The position numbers and the translations under genes were made by a program. This document shows, one piece after another, positions 1-5,248 of a DNA stretch of 6,647 nucleotides. The first letter of the stretch is position 1. Each line of letters begins with the position of its first letter. The notes below the pieces were generated by a model that did not search any database, was not told the DNA's origin, and saw only the letters and a program-made list of their open reading frames with translations. The stretch is from Phycisphaerales bacterium UBA2402 (GTDB lineage Bacteria; Planctomycetota; Phycisphaerae; Phycisphaerales; UBA1924), in NCBI GenBank assembly GCA_002343715.1, contig DDSA01000096.1:45768-52414 (forward strand). Direction: 5' to 3'.

Positions 1-135
1 GACGGCGGCGATGTCGAGGCCTTCTACGTCGCCTGGGAAGGCGGCGGGGAGTGCGGTGATGTGAACCAGGACGGCGGCGTCGACGGCGGCGATGTCGAAG
101 CCTTCTTCATCGTCTGGGAGCAGGGCGGCTGCTGA
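1..135 (+). CDS. C-terminal end of a dockerin-tailed protein (partial)
   Basis: Only the last 44 codons are present; the gene begins outside the window, so the main function cannot be told. The visible part is a dockerin-like tail of EF-hand-type calcium loops. Residues 20-31 read DVNQDGGVDGGD, giving Asp20, Asn22, Asp24, Asp28 and Asp31 at calcium-loop positions 1, 3, 5, 9 and 12. Residues 1-13 are the end of an earlier copy of the same repeat (DGGDVEAFYVAWE against DGGDVEAFFIVWE). The repeat period is 27 residues (81 nt), and about 34 of 39 bases match between copies. The protein ends Gly-Gly-Cys, with another Cys at residue 18. From memory, such a Gly-Cys ending marks a dockerin class of Phycisphaerae exported proteins. 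Classical dockerins bind cohesins; the partner here is unknown. The frame is open from base 1 to TGA at 133-135. Confidence 0.85.
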   Translation, partial: DGGDVEAFYVAWEGGGECGDVNQDGGVDGGDVEAFFIVWEQGGC

Positions 136-140
136 TTCTG

Positions 141-158
141 ATCATCCGAACGGATGAT
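141..158. repeat. Short perfect inverted repeat after the dockerin stop
   Basis: ATCATCCG and CGGATGAT flank a two-base AA centre, five bases after the dockerin gene's stop codon. As RNA it would fold as a 7-bp stem with a GAAC tetraloop. No T-run follows, so alone it is not a convincing terminator. It could protect the 3' end of the transcript or form a tandem hairpin with the stronger one at 171-203. Confidence 0.45.
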
Positions 159-170
159 ACCTGATTGCAG

Positions 171-203
171 AAAGGCCCCGGGTGTTCACACCCGGGGCCT
201 TTT
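171..203. terminator. Strong hairpin terminator, probably bidirectional
   Basis: AAAGGCCCCGGGTG (171-184) and its exact complement CACCCGGGGCCTTT (189-202) form a perfect 14-bp stem around a TTCA loop. The plus-strand transcript ends the stem with TTTT (200-203). The minus-strand transcript ends with TTT and then CTG. The hairpin lies 35 bp after the dockerin gene's stop and 71 bp after the infC stop, between two convergent genes, so it probably serves both. The U-tract is short, especially on the minus strand, so termination of infC there is less certain. Confidence 0.8.
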
Positions 204-274
204 CACTTGCACGAACGGGTTGTCGTTTCAGAGCGCCGGGGGCCGTTGGTGCCTCACCGGATGCCCCGCCCCGA

Positions 275-982
275 TCAATCGTGATCGTCCTCGCCGCCCG
301 CGTCCTTGTTCTGGGCTTCGAGTTCGGCCTCGAGTTGCTCGATGGATTTCTCTTCCTCGACCTTCTGACCCTGCGCGAGTTTCTCGGCCTTCTCCTTTTC
401 AAGTTTGCGCTTGAAAGCCTCGACCTTGGTCTTGTCGGGCGCGAGGATGATGCTCGCCTGCTTGCCCATCCAGCGTGGCGTCTGCTCCACGCGGGCGATC
501 TCGGCGAGGGCGTTGGCTACATCGCGCAGGTTCTCGAGGCCGAGTTCGCGGTGCGCGATCTCACGACCCTTGAACCGCTGTGTCACCATCACCTTGTGCC
601 CGTGGATCAGGAATCGGCGTGATTGATCGATCCGTACCTGCACATCGTGCGGGTCGATCTTGACCGACCGCCCGAGGCGGATTTCCTTCATCTCCGTCGC
701 CTTGGACGCGGCCCGGTCCCGGCGCTGCTTCTGGGAAAGTTCATACTTGTACTTCCCGTAGTCCATGATCTTGCAGACCGGGGGGCGCGTGTCGGGCACG
801 ATCTCGACAAGATCGAGGCCCTTCTCCACGGCCATCCGCATTGCGTCGCTGGTGTCCACGACGCCGATCTGCTCCCCATCGGCCCCGATGAGGCGGATGG
901 GTGAGATGCGGATCAGATGGTTGACCCGGGTGCGCTGCTGGGCGGGCGGGCCTCCGTCACGGCTGAATCGTCCGAATGCGAT
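275..982 (-). CDS. infC: Translation initiation factor IF-3, AUC start
   Basis: IF-3 binds the 30S ribosomal subunit, keeps it apart from the 50S and proofreads initiator tRNA and start codon. Read from 982, the protein has 235 residues. The N-domain spans about 18-88 (RVNHLIR, RLIGADGEQ, then PPVCKIMDYGKYKYE). A basic linker follows, then the C-domain at about 95-184 (FKGREIAHRELG, ending SIILAPDK). An ATG or GTG start cannot cover the conserved N-terminus: the first GTG, at 857-859, would remove 41 residues including RVN and the RLIG strand. The frame is open up to TGA at 995-997. In that short space an ATC at 980-982 sits 8 nt after GAGGAG, so AUC is the best start. AUU or AUC starts are known in infC and underlie IF-3 autoregulation. 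The last 51 residues are an extra charged, probably helical, acidic tail. rpmI and rplT do not follow the gene. Confidence 0.95.
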   Translation of the reverse strand: MAFGRFSRDGGPPAQQRTRVNHLIRISPIRLIGADGEQIGVVDTSDAMRMAVEKGLDLVEIVPDTRPPVCKIMDYGKYKYELSQKQRRDRAASKATEMKEIRLGRSVKIDPHDVQVRIDQSRRFLIHGHKVMVTQRFKGREIAHRELGLENLRDVANALAEIARVEQTPRWMGKQASIILAPDKTKVEAFKRKLEKEKAEKLAQGQKVEEEKSIEQLEAELEAQNKDAGGEDDHD

Positions 983-1238
983 GGCTGAAACTCCTCAAAT
1001 GGCCGGAATCGGCGCGATGCTCCCGTCCGCGGTGTGCGGTGGTCGCGTGCCGGCTTGAACATGGAACAACACCCCGATCATGAGCGTGCGCGCGTGCATC
1101 CGCCGCGGATCGGGAAACAGGAAACCGAACTGGAAGGTACCTTGTCGGTCATGCAGAGATCGAGGCCCCCGGGCGAGCCTCGCGGCGGAAGTGTACACCT
1201 CCCGAACCGGTCGGGCGGATCATGGAGTTCGGGGAATC
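983..1238 (-). other. infC leader and intergenic region
   Basis: This is 256 bp with no gene of its own that I can support. On the minus strand it holds: an inverted repeat CGAGGC/GCCTCG (1161-1166 and 1177-1182, 10-nt loop, no T-run), which is a weak candidate for ending the upstream gene; a perfect 10-bp palindrome AAGGTACCTT at 1134-1143; a leader motif at 1060-1081 that resembles the one before the 1239-2765 gene; and an ATG at 1060-1062 that opens a 49-codon frame overlapping the infC start. No clear -35/-10 pair was found. Its length would allow a regulated infC leader. Confidence 0.5.
991..996 (-). promoter_or_regulatory. Shine-Dalgarno site that fixes the infC AUC start
   Basis: On the minus strand the sequence is GAGGAG, then 8 nt (TTTCAGCC), then ATC. 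The in-frame TGA at 995-997 overlaps this site, so the infC start must lie downstream of it. ATC at 980-982 is the only codon at normal ribosome-binding distance that gives a full-length IF-3. Confidence 0.8.
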
Positions 1239-2765
1239 TCAATCCATCGGCAAGCCCTTGGACTTCCACAGCCGAGCGAGTTCTTTGAGGTCCGTCGGCT
1301 CCCAAAAACTGCCGTCGGGCATTTCGGTGCGGAGGTGACGACCGGCGGAATCGAAGAACGAGAGAATGGGTCTGCTGTCCTCCGTCGGGCGTGACGTTAC
1401 CCTCCACTGTTCGGGCCGCTCCGGAGGGTGGTCGAGCGTGTCGCGGCGGAGGCGGATGGTATTGGCGGAGGATTGATAGGCATAGAAGCCGAACTCAGCC
1501 GTCACACCGTGCCGGATCAGCAGCCGGGGGAGTATCACGGTCTCGACCTGATTCAGGTATCCTTCATCACGCACCGATGGCTTGGTCGTGGTGGCGGGGG
1601 TGCCCGTTCCATCAACCCGGACGGTCATGCTTTTGCCGATCCGCCCGCCGGTTTCACGGAACACCGGCGGTTTGGAGGCGCTCCCGGCGGTTCGCAGCGC
1701 GTTGGTCAGCACCCACGCCTCTTCCTCGCGGTCGAAGGACATGAAATACACGCTGCGGCTGTCGATGATGTTGGAGCCGTCGAGGAGGCGGGCATCGATC
1801 TCCACCACGAACCCTTCCTGACGATCACTTCCCGATGTACCGCCCGAACCGAGAGCCGTTCGGTTGCCGATCGAAAGGCGGGTTCGCCGGTACGCGACCT
1901 CGACTTCGTCCTGGGCCGAGCCTGTTGGTGAGGGGCGGTACAGACGCTCCCACCGTTCGGGGTTGGCCGCGACGATCTCTTTGACAGCGTCCGTCCCCAG
2001 ATTCTCGAAGAGCCGCAGGCCCGCTGTAATGGCGCCGACCCGGGACTCCGCGAGCACGCGCGGATCAGCAATGGTCGCCGCGGCGATGGTGGTCTGATAG
2101 ATTCCGCGCGAGCGCTCGAACTCGGGTTCCGTGGTGAGCAACTCAAAGGTCAGAAACTGCCCCGGCGCGGCCTGAATCACGGTAAACCCGCGCATCAGGT
2201 CGTTGCGACCTTCGAGAGGTGGGAGTTTCACGTACCACCGGTCGGCGGGCTTTCCGCTGATCAGAATGGGCGGGCTGCCCTCCGGAGGCTCACGGCTGAT
2301 GAGACGGCCCCGCGTGCCAAGCACGTTCGCGTCCTTGTCGGTGATGCCGTAGGACTCCAGCAGAAGTTCAAGGGCGGAATCCCCGATCTGGGCCGTCGTC
2401 ATGCTCTCGGTGCCCTTCGGAGAGGCGATGCGGATGATCCAGCGCTGGTCCTTGGCGGCGATCTTGCCGCCCACGATGTTCCCGGCCGAATCGATCTGCG
2501 ATACCGAACCCACGGGCAGGGGCATCGTCAGCCCGATGCTCTCGATACGCAACGGCTCATCCCCGAACTCAACCGCGCCGGGGTTGCTCGGGAGCGGTGG
2601 CGGCGGCGGGGTTGGTGCCTGGTCTTTGGGCACGGTTTGCTTGCTGGGTTGGTTCAGAGAGGGCGCGGTGGGTTTGCGCGGCTTGGCGGTTTGGCCCAAA
2701 GCCATGCAGGTGAGCATGCAGACGCTCATGAACGACAGAAGTCGGTGGGTGTGGCGGGGGAGCAT
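1239..2765 (-). CDS. Exported protein of unknown function, 508 aa
   Basis: I do not recognise the family. Read from ATG at 2763-2765, the protein starts with a signal peptide: basic RHTHR at 4-8, hydrophobic LLSFMSVCMLTCMALG at 9-24, and likely cleavage after ALG at 24. A Pro/Lys/Thr-rich linker follows (about 25-65, with a run of prolines at 54-58), suggesting a tether through the envelope. The remainder (about 70-508) is a mixed, probably globular region with no further membrane segment. The part around 72-115 (RIESIGLTMPLPVG and a WIIRI strand) vaguely recalls PsbP/DcrB-like folds, but this is only an impression. The C-terminus (about 440-508) contains DSAGRHLRTEMPDGSFWEP and RLWKSKGLP. 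The frame stays open further upstream, but that would overlap the divergent gene at 2902 and bury the signal peptide. A TATGAT box lies 13 nt before the chosen start. Confidence 0.8.
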   Translation of the reverse strand: MLPRHTHRLLSFMSVCMLTCMALGQTAKPRKPTAPSLNQPSKQTVPKDQAPTPPPPPLPSNPGAVEFGDEPLRIESIGLTMPLPVGSVSQIDSAGNIVGGKIAAKDQRWIIRIASPKGTESMTTAQIGDSALELLLESYGITDKDANVLGTRGRLISREPPEGSPPILISGKPADRWYVKLPPLEGRNDLMRGFTVIQAAPGQFLTFELLTTEPEFERSRGIYQTTIAAATIADPRVLAESRVGAITAGLRLFENLGTDAVKEIVAANPERWERLYRPSPTGSAQDEVEVAYRRTRLSIGNRTALGSGGTSGSDRQEGFVVEIDARLLDGSNIIDSRSVYFMSFDREEEAWVLTNALRTAGSASKPPVFRETGGRIGKSMTVRVDGTGTPATTTKPSVRDEGYLNQVETVILPRLLIRHGVTAEFGFYAYQSSANTIRLRRDTLDHPPERPEQWRVTSRPTEDSRPILSFFDSAGRHLRTEMPDGSFWEPTDLKELARLWKSKGLPMD

Positions 2766-2778
2766 GGATAAGACCCCA

Positions 2779-2784
2779 ATCATA
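2779..2784 (-). promoter_or_regulatory. Possible -10 box (TATGAT) for the 508-aa exported protein gene
   Basis: On the minus strand TATGAT matches five of six bases of the TATAAT consensus. It is followed by TGGGGTCTTATCC and the ATG at 2763-2765. If real, transcription would start only a few bases before the ATG, giving a near-leaderless message and excluding the upstream in-frame ATG at 2781-2783. No good -35 hexamer is seen about 17 bp upstream, so this is tentative. Confidence 0.3.
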
Positions 2785-2901
2785 GGGACCACGCCGGAGC
2801 GGCCCCGCGTACAGCGGGCGATGCATGGTCTGATGGTGTATCGTCGAAACCCGAGCCGGTTGCTGAGTCCTGCGTTATGAGACCGGCGGGTACCATCGGG
2901 C

Positions 2902-3645
2902 ATGAGTGAACCCGCGAGCCAACAACCGTCCGTGCCGGAGTGGTATTACGTCTTCCGTGGGCAACGTCAGGGGCCGTTGGGTGAGGAACAGTTCGAGGCA
3001 TTGATCGCGGGTGGGCAGATCAGGTCGGACACCCTGGTGTGGGTGGAGGGCATGACGGAGTGGCTCGCGGCGGGGTCGGTGGCCAGGTGGGCCCAGCAGA
3101 TCGAGAACGCCGCGAGGGCCGGCGTCACAGAGGCCCCGCCGGTTGCTCCGGGGCCAATCATGCTTCCCGGCGCGGAGTTCGTGCCCACCGGGTACGGCGG
3201 GTTCTGGATTCGAGTCGTGGCCTACATCATCGATGTGATCGTGCTCAGCGTGGGGGAGGTGGTGATTTCCTCGATCATGGGGATCACGATGGGGGTGTTC
3301 GGTGCGGGGTTTCGAGGTTCCGCCGCATCGGGACTCGGAGAACTATCGCTGCTGATGATCTCGTGTGTGATGTACATTCTTCCACTCATGGGCGCATGGG
3401 CGTACTTCGCGCTCATGGAAAGTTCACGGCATCAAGGCACGCTGGGCAAAATGGCGATGGGGATGCGTGTGACGACGCTGCGGGGCGAGCGGATCAGCCT
3501 CGGACGGGCGACAGGACGCTTCGCGGGTCGGATCATCTCCGGACTGATCCTGGGGATCGGGTACATCATGGTGGCCTTCACCGAGAAGAAGCAGGGCCTG
3601 CACGACCTGATCGCCGGGACGCTGGTCATCAAGGGCAATCGGTAA
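2902..3645 (+). CDS. GYF-domain / RDD-family membrane protein
   Basis: This 247-residue protein has two parts. Residues 13-60 form a GYF_2-type domain (EWYYVFRGQRQGPLGEEQF, then TLVWVEGMTEWLA), probably a cytoplasmic binding module for peptides or proteins. A Pro/Ala-rich linker (about 74-96) leads to an RDD domain at 98-244, with membrane segments near 103-130, 147-170 and 207-226. The family's signature charged residues appear as Arg104 and Asp111 in the first helix and Asp235 in GLHDLIAGTLVI, with GTLGKMAMGMRV at 179-190. RDD proteins are multi-pass inner-membrane proteins. Some have been linked to ion or amino-acid transport, but most have no proven role, so no substrate is assigned. The ATG at 2902 has no strong Shine-Dalgarno. 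The flavoprotein gene starts 6 bp after the stop, so the two are probably co-transcribed. Confidence 0.92.
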   Translation: MSEPASQQPSVPEWYYVFRGQRQGPLGEEQFEALIAGGQIRSDTLVWVEGMTEWLAAGSVARWAQQIENAARAGVTEAPPVAPGPIMLPGAEFVPTGYGGFWIRVVAYIIDVIVLSVGEVVISSIMGITMGVFGAGFRGSAASGLGELSLLMISCVMYILPLMGAWAYFALMESSRHQGTLGKMAMGMRVTTLRGERISLGRATGRFAGRIISGLILGIGYIMVAFTEKKQGLHDLIAGTLVIKGNR

Positions 3646-3651
3646 CTTCCC

Positions 3652-4905
3652 ATGCAGCCCGGCACGGACATCGCCATCATCGGGGCCGGTGCCGCGGGGC
3701 TGATGGCTTCGGTCTGGGCGGCGCGAACATTGCGGGCGTCCGGACTGCCCGTTCACGTCGCGGCGTACGACGGGGCCGCACGGATCGGGGCGAAGATTCT
3801 GGTGGCGGGCGGGGGGCGTTGCAACGTAACGCACGATATCGTCACCGAGGCCGCCTACGCAGGATCTTCGCGCCACGCGGTTCGCAACGTGCTCGGGCGC
3901 TTCGGCGTGGCCGATACCGTGAGGTTCTTTGCTGAACTCGGCGTCGAACTCAAACGCGAGGAGACGGGGAAACTCTTCCCGGTGACCGATGATGCCCGAA
4001 GCGTGCTGAGCGCCCTGCGATCGGCGGTGGACGATTCCGGGGCTTCGGTTGTGCATCCGTGGCGTGTGCGAACCCTCCGGCGAACCGATACCGGGTTCGA
4101 GATCGAGGGCGAGGCGGGCCGCATCGCCGCGAAGCGGGTGATCGTGGCAACCGGCGGGAAATCTCTGCCCCGATCAGGGTCGGACGGTGCGGGGTACGAC
4201 TTTGTCAAGGGCCTCGGACATCGCGTCACCGAAACCTTCCCCGCGTTGGTGCCGCTGGTCTTGAAGACCGGTCATTGGTCATTGACCCTTCCGGGGCTGA
4301 CACTGCCGGCAACGATGGAAGTGCGCTCGGGCACGGGCAAGCGACTGGTTTCGTTCACCGATTCAACACTCTTCACCCATTTCGGTCTTTCCGGCCCGGC
4401 TGTGCTCGACGTCAGCCGGTATTACTCGGCGGCCAGACGCGCCGATGAAGGGGCGGGGCTGTTCGCATCATGGCTTCCCGGCACGACGCGTGAGGAACTG
4501 GACCTGACCCTGCAGTCATTGGGGAAGACGTCACCGCCGCGGGCGTTGCAGGAACTCGGTATCCCCGAGCGGATGGCCCGGGCGCTGTGCACCGCGGTTG
4601 GAATCGTCAATACCGAATCCGGCGCGGCCCTGACCAGGGAAGCAAGGCGGTCTTTGGTCGATGCGCTGCTCGCTTCGCCGTTACCGGTGGTGGGTGATCG
4701 TGGGTACACCTACGCGGAGGTGACCGCGGGAGGCGTTCCCCTCGACGAGGTGCGTCTGGACACCATGGAGAGTCGTCTCTGCCCGGGGCTGCACTTGTGC
4801 GGCGAAATCCTCGACGTGGACGGCCGCATCGGTGGGTACAACTTTCAATGGGCCTGGGCCAGCGGGTTTGTCGCGGGTCGGGGCGCGGCGACGGCCGGCA
4901 ACTGA
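3652..4905 (+). CDS. HI0933/YhiN-family FAD-dependent flavoprotein
   Basis: This 417-residue protein is full length for the HI0933 (YhiN, BaiN-like) flavoprotein family, often labelled NAD(P)/FAD-dependent oxidoreductase or aminoacetone-oxidase type. The FAD-binding Rossmann motif GAGAAG is at 11-16. The family signatures follow in order: GGGRCNVTH at 53-61, GKLFPVTDDA at 106-115, ATGGKSLP at 166-173, FTHFGLSGPAVLDVS at 241-255, TAGGVPLDEV at 358-367, and GLHLCGEILDVDGRIGGYN at 379-397. All look intact, so an active flavoprotein is likely. The physiological reaction of most family members is unproven, and I do not assign one. It lies 6 bp after the RDD gene, without a clear Shine-Dalgarno, which suggests translational coupling. 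Its stop lies one base from the stop of the convergent small membrane protein gene. Confidence 0.95.
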   Translation: MQPGTDIAIIGAGAAGLMASVWAARTLRASGLPVHVAAYDGAARIGAKILVAGGGRCNVTHDIVTEAAYAGSSRHAVRNVLGRFGVADTVRFFAELGVELKREETGKLFPVTDDARSVLSALRSAVDDSGASVVHPWRVRTLRRTDTGFEIEGEAGRIAAKRVIVATGGKSLPRSGSDGAGYDFVKGLGHRVTETFPALVPLVLKTGHWSLTLPGLTLPATMEVRSGTGKRLVSFTDSTLFTHFGLSGPAVLDVSRYYSAARRADEGAGLFASWLPGTTREELDLTLQSLGKTSPPRALQELGIPERMARALCTAVGIVNTESGAALTREARRSLVDALLASPLPVVGDRGYTYAEVTAGGVPLDEVRLDTMESRLCPGLHLCGEILDVDGRIGGYNFQWAWASGFVAGRGAATAGN

Positions 4906-4906
4906 T

Positions 4907-5071
4907 CTACCACGGCGTCCATGTCCCCGAGCAGATCAGGATGATCAGGATGCTCACCGCGACGAGCACAACGATAAACAAGATGAAATGCGCGGGCCTG
5001 GCCTTGACACCGGCCGTGCCGACCGCGCGCTTCTTCGTTGGGTGTTTGTGATGTTTCGCGTGCTTCGACAT
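4907..5071 (-). CDS. Small cationic single-span membrane protein, 54 aa
   Basis: I do not recognise the family. From ATG at 5069-5071 the protein begins MSKHAKHHKHPTKKR, a strongly basic His/Lys-rich segment continuing to about residue 25. One hydrophobic helix follows at about 29-47 (FILFIVVLVAVSILIILIC), then a short SGTWTPW tail. By the positive-inside rule the N-terminus would be cytoplasmic. The frame is open upstream to 5197, but that stretch (TGVEAQHSNSSGRT and before) shows no protein-like pattern, so the shorter start is preferred. The Shine-Dalgarno is weak: GGGGCG, about 12 nt before the start. The stop is one base from the flavoprotein stop on the other strand. A role as a membrane-inserted regulator or stabiliser is possible but unsupported. 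Confidence 0.65.
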   Translation of the reverse strand: MSKHAKHHKHPTKKRAVGTAGVKARPAHFILFIVVLVAVSILIILICSGTWTPW

Positions 5072-5179
5072 CGGTGAAGTTCGCCCCGAACTGTTTGAGT
5101 GTTGTGCTTCTACGCCCGTTCTTGCGGCAAATCGTCCGGGGATGATGAACGCCTGAATCGTACCCGTCCCCCGGCATCG

Positions 5180-5227
5180 AACCGCTCGTAACATCACGCC
5201 AACCGTTCCGAACCGTGCGAAGCGGTT
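5180..5227. repeat. Cluster of AACCG elements between amidotransferase and small-protein genes
   Basis: AACCG occurs at 5180-5184, 5201-5205 and 5211-5215, and inverted (CGGTT) at 5223-5227. The first spacings are 21 and 10 bp, near whole helical turns. The last direct copy and the inverted copy can form a 5-bp stem (5211-5215 with 5223-5227) about 20 nt beyond the amidotransferase stop. It may be a protein-binding site for the small-protein gene, a weak terminator of the amidotransferase gene, or chance. Confidence 0.3.
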
Positions 5228-5248
5228 GTGTCCGGATGCCTCTCTGGC

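Noticed and set aside
995..1198. A 67-codon minus-strand frame ending at the infC ribosome-binding site
   Set aside because: Its GTG start overlaps its only Shine-Dalgarno-like sequence and the peptide has no pattern; it is the infC frame extended above the in-frame TGA.
2766..2901. Shared promoters for the divergent exported-protein and RDD genes
   Set aside because: Apart from the tentative TATGAT at 2779-2784, no convincing -35/-10 pair could be found on either strand; TATGAG at 2876-2881 lacks a -35 partner.
3039..3935. A 298-codon open frame on the plus strand across the RDD and flavoprotein genes
   Set aside because: It overlaps two clearly recognised genes in another frame and its translation is Arg/Gly/His-rich without domain pattern, as expected for the shadow frame of high-GC genes.
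3424..4056. A 210-codon minus-strand open frame opposite the RDD/flavoprotein junction
   Set aside because: Low-complexity Arg/His/Pro-rich translation opposite two well-supported genes.
5072..5197. N-terminal extension of the small membrane protein to 96 residues
   Set aside because: The added stretch has no protein-like pattern, while the shorter start gives a compact cationic head plus membrane helix.
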